DNA from: Candidatus Heimdallarchaeota archaeon
Lineage (GTDB): Archaea > Asgardarchaeota > Heimdallarchaeia > Heimdallarchaeales > Kariarchaeaceae
Assembly (NCBI GenBank): GCA_029882335.1
Contig: JAOUKW010000262.1
Location: 1-5,837 of the forward strand
Length of the DNA stretch: 5,837 bases
Reading direction: 5' to 3'
The first letter of the stretch is position 1; every line of letters begins with the position of its first letter. A program made the position numbers and the translations under genes. Below the pieces are notes generated by a model, which did not search any database, was not told the origin of the DNA, and saw only the letters and a list, made by a program, of their open reading frames with translations. Below, piece by piece: positions 1-5,213 of the stretch.

Positions 1-2
1 AA

Positions 3-53
3 TACCTGCAAGAAAGCTCGAAACAATCAAATTTAGATGCGGTATCGGAGTAA
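3..53 (+). CDS. Possible C-terminal end of an upstream gene (partial)
   Basis: Reading from base 3, 16 sense codons (peptide YLQESSKQSNLDAVSE) run to a TAA at 51-53. The peptide is polar and helix-like, as many protein C-termini are. The stop lies just before the AAGGAG ribosome binding site of the next gene, an arrangement typical of two genes in one operon. The fragment is too short to identify. The other two forward frames are also open for a short way at the left edge: one stops at 34-36 and the other runs on into the next gene. The choice of frame therefore rests only on the operon-like spacing. Confidence 0.3.
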   Translation, partial: YLQESSKQSNLDAVSE

Positions 54-56
54 AAG

Positions 57-62
57 AAGGAG
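57..62 (+). promoter_or_regulatory. Ribosome binding site deciding the start of the winged-helix gene
   Basis: AAGGAG at 57-62 contains the AGGAG complement of the CUCCU at the 3' end of archaeal 16S rRNA. It lies 10 nt before the ATG at 73. It is downstream of the in-frame ATG at 37, so it supports 73 as the start. It is the clearest Shine-Dalgarno sequence in the window and fits translation from an internal position in a longer mRNA. Confidence 0.6.
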
Positions 63-72
63 AAAATTTAAC

Positions 73-360
73 ATGTACAATAACTTTGATGAAACAAGAA
101 TAAGACTACCTGAAAAAGCAATCCCATTATTGAGATATCTAGAAGCAAATGGACCAAAAACTCAGAGAGAATTGATAGAATCTTTGAATTTACCTACAAG
201 AACTGTAAGATATTCAATTAGACGTCTCTTGGAAAGAGGTTTAATTAAAAAAGTACCGAATCTCAAAGATATGAGATCTGTCTTTTATCATATTAGTCCT
301 GAAGTTGCTGATGTTGAGGCTGTTATCGCAGAAGAAATGAGATTAGCGTCCTTAAGTTAA
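73..360 (+). CDS. Small winged helix-turn-helix DNA-binding protein (MarR/ArsR-like fold)
   Basis: This is a 95-residue, single-domain protein, probably a cytoplasmic transcription regulator. In order it shows helix 1 (about 12-26, LPEKAIPLLRYLEANG), helix 2 (30-38, TQRELIESL), a basic recognition helix (41-55, PTRTVRYSIRRLLER) and a wing (56-74, with KKVPNLKDMRS and FYHIS). A short acidic helix to residue 92 may dimerise. There is no ligand-binding, metal-binding or membrane segment. The pattern of an N-terminal PEKAIPLL, then PTRTVRYSIRRL, then NLKDMRSVFY is one I associate with small wHTH proteins of Nitrososphaeria; that is from memory. The ATG at 73 is preferred over the in-frame ATG at 37 because AAGGAG sits 10 nt before it and the extra residues (RYRSKRRRKFN) encode no folded element. 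Regulation of the neighbouring acyl-CoA ligase is possible but not shown. Fold confident; targets unknown. Confidence 0.85.
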   Translation: MYNNFDETRIRLPEKAIPLLRYLEANGPKTQRELIESLNLPTRTVRYSIRRLLERGLIKKVPNLKDMRSVFYHISPEVADVEAVIAEEMRLASLS

Positions 361-519
361 AATTAATTTCAATATATTAACTACATATTTAATAATCAAA
401 ATTATCATATCTAAATTTATATTCTAGTTATAAATCATATTCTAACATCCAAAATAAATCATGCAACATAATATCAATCCGTAGAAAATTGTATATACCA
501 TATAATAATTATGAAATTA
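361..519 (+). promoter_or_regulatory. Intergenic region with TATA box for the acyl-CoA ligase
   Basis: This very AT-rich stretch has no credible coding frame. TATATA at 492-497, inside the palindrome GTATATAC (491-498), is centred 25.5 nt before the ATG at 520, the usual distance from an archaeal TATA box to its transcription start. A leaderless transcript starting at or near 520 would follow. Further upstream, three similar short words occur at 404-413 (ATCATATCTA), 419-426 (ATATTCTA) and 435-444 (ATCATATTCTA), a possible operator cluster. A 5-bp inverted repeat (ATAAT/ATTAT, 392-405) is too weak to call. T-rich stretches just after 360 may end the upstream transcript. Confidence 0.45.
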
Positions 520-2082
520 ATGACATTAACCACAACTTTGAACTTATGTTCAATATTAGATGGAAGTGCACGAGAATATCCAAATAAGACTGCAGTTGTA
601 TTTGGAGAACAAAGATATACTTATGCCCAAATAAATGGAGCTGCCAATAAAATTGCAAACGCTTTAGTTAGCAAAGGAATTCAAAAAGGGGATAAAGTAG
701 CTGTTTCCTGTCCAAATTTACCATATTTCCCCATGGTTTATTATGGAATATTAAAGATTGGTGCCACTGTAGTCCCATTGAATGTTTTATTAAAAAAGAG
801 AGAGATTGCATATCATCTCAGAGATTCTGATGCCAAAGCATATTTTTGTTTTGTAGGTACTCCTGATTTACCAATGGGAATAGAAGGATGGGCTGGATTT
901 AATGAAGTAGAAACATGTAAAGACTTCTGGTTAATGATACCACCTGAAATTCCAAATCCAATTGAAGGTGCAGAAACTATAAATTCAATTATGACATCTG
1001 AATCTCCTCTATTTGAGAGTGTTTCCACCTTACCTACAGATACAGCAGTCATACTATATACTAGTGGAACTACCGGCCAACCCAAAGGTGCAGAATTAGC
1101 TCATTATAATATGTTTCAAAATGCTTTAGTAAGTGGTACGTTGTTTACTGGAGTTCATGAGGATATACATCTTGTCACACTCCCACTATTCCATTCATTT
1201 GGTCAAACATGTCAATTAAATTCAGGTTTTCTTCTTGGAAATACATTAGTACTTATAGCAAGGTTTGACCCTGATGCAGTATTATCTGGATTTGAGAAAG
1301 AAGGAGTCACTATTTTTTGTGGAGTTCCTACAATGTATTGGGCTCTCCTCAACCATCCAAATGCAACAAATTATGACTTAAATAAAATTTCTCAAACACT
1401 TCGACAGTGTGCATCAGGTGGTGCCTCTCTACCCGTTGAAGTAATGAAAGGATTTGAAGAAAAATATAAAGTAAATATATTAGAGGGTTATGGATTATCA
1501 GAAACATCACCTGTGGCATCATTTGGAAGAATAAGTAAGGAGAAAAAAGCAGGATCTATTGGTGTTCCCATACACGGAGTACAAATGAAAGTAATTGATA
1601 AAGAAGGTAATGAACTACCTCCAAATGAAATAGGAGAAATTTGCATACGTGGACATAATATTATGAAAGGTTATTATAAAAAGCAAGAAGCAACAGAAAA
1701 GGTTTTCCTAAATGGATGGTTTAGAAGTGGTGATTTAGGTAAAATGGACGAAGATGGATATTTCTATATAGTAGATAGAACAAAGGATATGGTTATTCGA
1801 GGAGGAATGAATGTGTATCCAAGAGAGGTTGAAGAAGTATTAATGACACATCCAAAAGTTTCACTAGCAGCAGTAATTGGTAGACCTGATGAAAAAATGG
1901 GAGAGGAGATAGCTGCATTTATAGTTCTCAAAGATGGAGAAAATGCAACATCTGAAGAGATTATCGAATGGTCAAAAAATGAAATGGCTGCATATAAATA
2001 TCCAAGAGAAGTGGTATTTAAAGATGCATTACCCATGAATGCAACTGGAAAAATATTAAAACGAGTTCTCAGAGAAGAATAA
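520..2082 (+). CDS. Long-chain/medium-chain fatty acid--CoA ligase (class I adenylate-forming enzyme)
   Basis: This cytoplasmic AMP-binding enzyme converts a carboxylic acid, ATP and CoA to acyl-CoA, AMP and PPi via an acyl-adenylate, and is complete at the family's usual length (521 residues; 523 from an ATG at 511). Numbered from 511, it shows the ATP-phosphate loop YTSGTTGQPKG (183-193), PLFHSFG (225-231), the adenine-binding YGLSETSP (327-334), the hinge region SGDLG (406-410) with VDRTKDMVIRGG (421-432), and the C-terminal ATGKILKR with catalytic Lys514. The central segment (about 111-155, with FVGTPDLPMG, GWAGF and NPIEGAET) matches, from memory, a FadD-like group common in Actinobacteria and other bacteria, which suggests transfer from bacteria. 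The ATG at 520 is preferred because of the TATA spacing and because no Shine-Dalgarno precedes either ATG; 511 remains possible. It converges on azlD with a 24-nt gap. Chain-length preference cannot be read from sequence. Confidence 0.93.
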   Translation: MTLTTTLNLCSILDGSAREYPNKTAVVFGEQRYTYAQINGAANKIANALVSKGIQKGDKVAVSCPNLPYFPMVYYGILKIGATVVPLNVLLKKREIAYHLRDSDAKAYFCFVGTPDLPMGIEGWAGFNEVETCKDFWLMIPPEIPNPIEGAETINSIMTSESPLFESVSTLPTDTAVILYTSGTTGQPKGAELAHYNMFQNALVSGTLFTGVHEDIHLVTLPLFHSFGQTCQLNSGFLLGNTLVLIARFDPDAVLSGFEKEGVTIFCGVPTMYWALLNHPNATNYDLNKISQTLRQCASGGASLPVEVMKGFEEKYKVNILEGYGLSETSPVASFGRISKEKKAGSIGVPIHGVQMKVIDKEGNELPPNEIGEICIRGHNIMKGYYKKQEATEKVFLNGWFRSGDLGKMDEDGYFYIVDRTKDMVIRGGMNVYPREVEEVLMTHPKVSLAAVIGRPDEKMGEEIAAFIVLKDGENATSEEIIEWSKNEMAAYKYPREVVFKDALPMNATGKILKRVLREE

Positions 2083-2090
2083 AATTCAAA
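2071..2090 (-). terminator. Probable T/C-rich terminator of azlD
   Basis: Read on the minus strand, the pyrimidine-rich run TTTGAATTTTATTCTTCTCT starts 16 nt past the azlD stop and overlaps the last codons of the convergent ligase. Archaeal transcription often ends at such T-rich tracts without a hairpin. An almost identical run lies after the 160-residue gene at 5189-5213 on the other strand. The nearby GGTT-A-AACC dyad (2095-2103) has a loop too short to form a normal hairpin. Confidence 0.4.
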
Positions 2091-2106
2091 TTATCGGTTA
2101 AACCAA

Positions 2107-2424
2107 TTAAAATTTAATTTGTGCCATTAAAAATAGAATAATAACAACAGGCAAGCTAATTCCAGGTTTATTTGTTACCCATAAAAACGGTATTGTAACT
2201 ACAATTAGGAGCACTTCGATCCGAAGGATGTCAAAAGAACCATCAACAAAAAGGGTATATGGAATTACCAATCCAATCAATAACGAACGTGTAATACTTT
2301 CTAAACTTACCTTAAAATAAATATTATTTATAATCTCGGGTATTTTAATTAAGAAAGATAGTCGAATAAAAAATGTGCAGAGACCCACTATTATAAAAAC
2401 CAAGAAAAATGCGAAATCATTCAT
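2107..2424 (-). CDS. azlD: AzlD-type small subunit of a branched-chain amino-acid exporter
   Basis: This is a 105-residue, almost wholly hydrophobic protein, the usual size for AzlD. Predicted membrane helices are at about 4-25, 45-60, 67-83 and 88-103. The FFIRLSFL segment in helix 1 corresponds to the conserved arginine-containing motif of the AzlD family. AzlD pairs with AzlC to form an amino-acid exporter; in Bacillus subtilis AzlCD confers resistance to the leucine analogue 4-azaleucine. Its ATG overlaps the end of azlC by 8 nt (2417-2424), and GAGG lies 9 nt before the start, within the azlC coding region. Co-transcription and coupled translation with azlC are therefore likely. The family is assigned from size, hydrophobicity and pairing; the sequence itself is divergent. 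Confidence 0.85.
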   Translation of the reverse strand: MNDFAFFLVFIIVGLCTFFIRLSFLIKIPEIINNIYFKVSLESITRSLLIGLVIPYTLFVDGSFDILRIEVLLIVVTIPFLWVTNKPGISLPVVIILFLMAQIKF

Positions 2425-3208
2425 TATTTAATTCCTCTGTAATTGTTTCATCTTTATTAATGTACCTTATAATAACTGCAAGTATCATTCCACTTAATAA
2501 AATAATAATTAACAAACTACTTCCTTGAAATAAAAATCCAAGAATTATAGACAACACAATCATAATTAATAATAAATATTTTTCATGTGGATTATTTTTC
2601 CAATACATAATTAAATAACCTAGAAATGTCCCCGCAACAACAATATCTGCAGGGATTGATAAAAGGATCTGAAATTGAGATGAAAGAAAATAACCTAAAA
2701 TTGTGGTTAAATTCCAAAATAACCAAAGAGTGAACCCTCCACCAAGCCATACATCTTCAATTTGCCATTTGGACTCCTCATTATTAGTCTTTATTTCTTG
2801 TTTTACCAATGTAGTTATTAAATATGCCTCATCTGTGAGTAAGTAAGCCAAAATTAATCGTTTTATCCCTTTTGATTTAATATCTTCATGTAAAGCGGCA
2901 CCAAAGAGGAAGTGTCGTAAATTTAGCATAATACCTGCAATTACCATTGCCACATATGTTTCACCTTTAATGATTAGAAGAAGAACAATAAATTGGGCAG
3001 AACCTGCAAAAATAATATAACTCATCGCGGATATCAAATACCATGGTAACCCACTAAGAACCCCTGTTAATCCAAAAATAAGACCAAATAACATAACTGA
3101 TGGTAAAATTGGAGCCATTTTAGTAATACCAAGTTTGATTGAGGGAAAATGATATTTTATATTCAAAAAAGTGTTTAATTCGATTTGATCCTTTATGACA
3201 TTATTCAA
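2417..3208 (-). CDS. azlC: AzlC-type large subunit of a branched-chain amino-acid exporter
   Basis: This is a 263-residue inner-membrane permease subunit. Family hallmarks are the N-terminal LGITKMAPILPSVMLFGLIF (26-45), the first-repeat motif FAGSAQFIVLLLI (67-79), NLRHFLFGAAL (96-106) and LLTDEAYLITT (123-133). Further hydrophobic helices lie at about 158-175, 181-201, 210-226 and 230-248, with a polar tail. AzlC proteins export branched-chain amino acids, and relatives handle other amino acids; the substrate here is not readable. The first possible start is a TTG at 3208, since a TAA at 3214-3212 closes the frame upstream. A TATA-like TTTATAAT at 3239-3232 is centred 27.5 nt before it, which supports leaderless initiation there. 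The next ATG (Met31, 3118) would remove part of the first conserved helix. It lies 40 nt after lat in the same orientation, and the start is the main uncertainty. Confidence 0.9.
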   Translation of the reverse strand: MNNVIKDQIELNTFLNIKYHFPSIKLGITKMAPILPSVMLFGLIFGLTGVLSGLPWYLISAMSYIIFAGSAQFIVLLLIIKGETYVAMVIAGIMLNLRHFLFGAALHEDIKSKGIKRLILAYLLTDEAYLITTLVKQEIKTNNEESKWQIEDVWLGGGFTLWLFWNLTTILGYFLSSQFQILLSIPADIVVAGTFLGYLIMYWKNNPHEKYLLLIMIVLSIILGFLFQGSSLLIIILLSGMILAVIIRYINKDETITEELNNE

Positions 3209-3231
3209 TAATTAATGGCACCAATTCATTG

Positions 3232-3239
3232 ATTATAAA
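3232..3239 (-). promoter_or_regulatory. TATA-like box of azlC
   Basis: On the minus strand TTTATAAT (3239-3232) sits in the short gap between the lat stop and the azlC TTG. Its centre is 27.5 nt before the TTG at 3208, close to the normal archaeal TATA-to-start distance. It suggests azlCD can be transcribed separately from lat. The box is AT-rich in an AT-rich genome, so chance is possible. Confidence 0.4.
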
Positions 3240-3248
3240 TATTGAGCT

Positions 3249-4580
3249 TTAAGAAATTTTATTCAAAGCAACATGTAATTTTTCTAATAATAAATCTACT
3301 TCTTCGTTAGTTACATTAAGAGACGGTCGAAATCGAATTCCATTATGTCCACAGCTTAATACAATCGCTTTTTCTTTAAATACTACCTTTTTGAATTTGT
3401 CTCTCAATTCGGTTGAGGGAAGATCAAAGGATATCATTAATCCCTTTCCTCTTACATTAGATATTAGACCATTACTCTCCTCTGCCAAACTTTGTAACAA
3501 GTTTATCATATATTGACCAACAACTTGTGCATTCTCCACGTAGTTTTGACTCTCAATTATTTCTAAATATTTACTTGATCGTACCATATCAACCAAATTA
3601 CCACCCCATGTTGAATTTATCCGTGAAGATTCCTTGAATACATTATTTTGAATACTATCTATCCGATCTGTTGATAAAAATCCACAAATTTGCATTTTTT
3701 TACCAAACACCAATAAATCAGGGACTAATCCCTTTACATGTTGATATCCCCACATTTTCCCAGTCATCCCTATACCTGTTTGTACTTCATCCAGAATAAA
3801 CATAATATCATTTTCTAAAGTTATTTTACGTAGTTCCAAAAGAAAGTCATCACGGAAGTGATTATCACCACCTTCACTTTGGATTGGTTCTAATATTAAT
3901 CCTGCAATATCATTTCCATTTTTTGAAATAACATCATTTATTTCTTCAATACTTCTTTGTTCTCTCATCACAATATCTTCTAAATGTTCATTTATGGGAT
4001 ATGTAATTTTTGGATTACTAATTCTTGGCCAATTAAATCGGGGAAAATATTGATATTTCCGAGGATCTGCAGTATTTGTAAGTGAGAGTGTATATCCAGA
4101 TCTACCATGAAAAGCTTCTTGAAAATGTATAATTTGACTACCAACAACATCAGTAATGCCATTTGCAAAATTGGTTTTTACTTTCCAATCAAAAGCTGCT
4201 TTTAATGCATTTTCAACAGCTAGTGCACCACCTGAAATAAAAAAAGCGTGTACAAATTCCTTCGGAATAGCGACTCTAGAAAATGTATCCATGAACTTGG
4301 CATACTCAAGAGTATAAAAATCAGAATTTGAAATCTTATTTACTGCTGCATTTTTAAGATGTTTGAGAAAATCCTCATCCTCCAATGCCATTGGATGGTT
4401 ATAACCAATAGGTGCTGAGGCAAATGAGGAATAGAAATCAAGATATTTATCCCCTGTCTTATGATCGTGTAACCACAAACCGTTTGAATTATTCAAATCT
4501 ACAACTAAATCAAATCCATCAACGAGGACATATTTTTTTATAGATGCGATTGGATCTAAATCTTCTACAGTCATTATCAT
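3249..4580 (-). CDS. lat: L-lysine 6-aminotransferase (lysine epsilon-aminotransferase, EC 2.6.1.36)
   Basis: This is a PLP-dependent class III aminotransferase, complete at 443 residues. It transfers the epsilon-amino group of lysine to 2-oxoglutarate, giving glutamate and 2-aminoadipate semialdehyde, which cyclises to piperideine-6-carboxylate. Numbered from a TTG at 4586 it shows GGALAVENALKAAFDWK (119-135), FHGRSGYTLSLTNT (159-172), EPIQSEGGDNHFR (233-245), the PLP-binding Asp266 in LDEVQTG, the Schiff-base Lys296 in FGKKMQICG, and INSTWGGNLVDMVR (323-336). These blocks match, from memory, Mycobacterium tuberculosis Lat (Rv3290c); Glu238 corresponds to its substrate-gating Glu243. There appears to be one extra residue (near 284-288) between Asp266 and Lys296. 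The start region reads TTG-ATA-ATG-ATA-ATG. The ATG at 4580 is chosen and 4574 or 4586 are alternatives; no Shine-Dalgarno is visible. It is divergent from the two-helix protein gene and upstream of azlCD. Confidence 0.93.
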   Translation of the reverse strand: MIMTVEDLDPIASIKKYVLVDGFDLVVDLNNSNGLWLHDHKTGDKYLDFYSSFASAPIGYNHPMALEDEDFLKHLKNAAVNKISNSDFYTLEYAKFMDTFSRVAIPKEFVHAFFISGGALAVENALKAAFDWKVKTNFANGITDVVGSQIIHFQEAFHGRSGYTLSLTNTADPRKYQYFPRFNWPRISNPKITYPINEHLEDIVMREQRSIEEINDVISKNGNDIAGLILEPIQSEGGDNHFRDDFLLELRKITLENDIMFILDEVQTGIGMTGKMWGYQHVKGLVPDLLVFGKKMQICGFLSTDRIDSIQNNVFKESSRINSTWGGNLVDMVRSSKYLEIIESQNYVENAQVVGQYMINLLQSLAEESNGLISNVRGKGLMISFDLPSTELRDKFKKVVFKEKAIVLSCGHNGIRFRPSLNVTNEEVDLLLEKLHVALNKIS

Positions 4581-4709
4581 TATCAAAATTAAATTCTACT
4601 AAAAATTATTAGTTATAACATTTGATTATTATGAATATTTTATTAAAATAATTACCAATAAACATACATCCATCATTATACAAAAATGGAATTAGTATAA
4701 GTTGTAATT
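4581..4709. promoter_or_regulatory. Divergent promoter region between lat and the two-helix membrane protein gene
   Basis: These 129 AT-rich bases carry both promoters. On the minus strand TTATAA (4618-4613) would place the lat transcription start near 4589, leaving a leader of about 9 nt to the ATG at 4580. On the plus strand ATTATACA (4675-4682) would place a start near 4705, about 5 nt before the ATG at 4710. Neither gene has a Shine-Dalgarno, so both are probably leaderless or nearly so. A dyad lies between the two boxes near the centre of the region (listed separately). Confidence 0.45.
4634..4652. repeat. AT-rich dyad midway between divergent starts, candidate shared operator
   Basis: TATTTT (4636-4641) and AAAATA (4645-4650) are perfect inverted arms around ATT. 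The symmetry resumes at 4634/4652 after one mismatch. The centre (4643) is almost exactly midway between the ATGs at 4580 and 4710, and it lies upstream of both proposed TATA boxes. That position would suit a protein acting on both promoters. Such short A/T dyads are common by chance at this base composition. Confidence 0.25.
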
Positions 4710-5192
4710 ATGACCACACGTGAAGATGTTGAAGTATTCAAGGATCAAGCAAATATATATACAATGATTGTAGGAGGATTAATAATTAGTGCGATTATAT
4801 ATTTTATAACAAGTACGGTATTCAATTCATTGAAGAATACAACTTGGAGTTATATTAATTATATATTACCTATTGTAATTATGTATTTATCAATAGTTAA
4901 GGGATTACAACCAGATGTAATTATTAAAATTTTTAAAAATTCAGGAAAAATTCATGCAAAGTCAAGAAAATACTACTGGGAAGGTAATATCCTAGAGGTG
5001 GACATTTTTCAAGTATTACAAAGAGAAATCGAATTAAAAGACCATATTCTTACAGAATTTAAATTATATCTACTATTACATGATGAAACTACATATGAAG
5101 TTCCTATTACCAAAGCAGCTGAAGCGCTAAGGATTAATACTATGATATCCACTATGAAAACAAATGCAGAAATGATTGAAGATAAAAATTGA
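4710..5192 (+). CDS. Unrecognised membrane protein with two N-terminal helices and a soluble C-terminal domain
   Basis: I do not recognise this 160-residue protein. It has a short charged N-terminus (1-15), two membrane helices (about 16-38, IYTMIVGGLIISAIIYFITS onward, and 46-65) joined by a 7-residue polar turn, and a soluble segment of about 95 residues. The latter contains a basic stretch (74-88, with KIFKNSGKIHAKSRK), an aromatic YYWEG (88-92), and alternating helix- and strand-like segments to an acidic end. No enzyme motif, metal ligand set or signal-peptidase site is visible. The hairpin topology predicts that both ends face the same side. By the positive-inside rule this is probably the cytoplasm. 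The ATG at 4710 is the first in frame, with a TATA-like box about 31 nt before it. It is divergent from lat and converges on the acyl-CoA dehydrogenase with 3 nt between stops. Codon bias looks like that of its neighbours, so it is probably a real gene. Confidence 0.7.
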   Translation: MTTREDVEVFKDQANIYTMIVGGLIISAIIYFITSTVFNSLKNTTWSYINYILPIVIMYLSIVKGLQPDVIIKIFKNSGKIHAKSRKYYWEGNILEVDIFQVLQREIELKDHILTEFKLYLLLHDETTYEVPITKAAEALRINTMISTMKTNAEMIEDKN

Positions 5193-5213
5193 ATTTTATT
5201 TTAATTCTTCTCT
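5184..5213. terminator. Overlapping bidirectional termination region
   Basis: The two convergent genes stop only 3 nt apart, so each terminator must lie inside the other gene's 3' end. On the plus strand the T-rich run 5189-5213 (TTGAATTTTATTTTAATTCT, then TCTCT) follows the membrane-protein stop. On the minus strand a T5 tract (5188-5184) in CAATTTTTATC follows the dehydrogenase stop. Both fit hairpin-free archaeal termination, which is inference here. Confidence 0.4.

Noticed and set aside
1..11. The 11-mer AATACCTGCAA occurs at 1-11 and again at 2930-2940
   Set aside because: The second copy is inside azlC coding sequence and the match does not extend; it looks like chance.
37..72. Longer winged-helix start at the ATG at 37
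   Set aside because: The AAGGAG ribosome binding site lies downstream of it and points to the ATG at 73; the added residues are a short basic tail without structure.
813..1085. Open minus-strand frame of about 90 codons inside the ligase gene
   Set aside because: It lies wholly antisense to conserved ligase motifs, has no promoter or ribosome site, and its translation is low-complexity and unlike a folded protein.
1764..2036. Second open minus-strand frame of about 90 codons inside the ligase gene
   Set aside because: It is antisense to the hinge and C-terminal domain of the ligase, and is a serine/threonine-rich shadow product.
2095..2103. GGTT-A-AACC palindrome between the ligase and azlD as an intrinsic terminator hairpin
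   Set aside because: The loop would be a single base and the arms only four pairs; no stable hairpin is expected.
3212..3229. Five-codon frame (MNWCH, stop TAA) just before azlC on the minus strand, a possible leader peptide
   Set aside because: If the TATA-like box at 3239-3232 is used, transcription starts after this frame; it is also too short to distinguish from chance.
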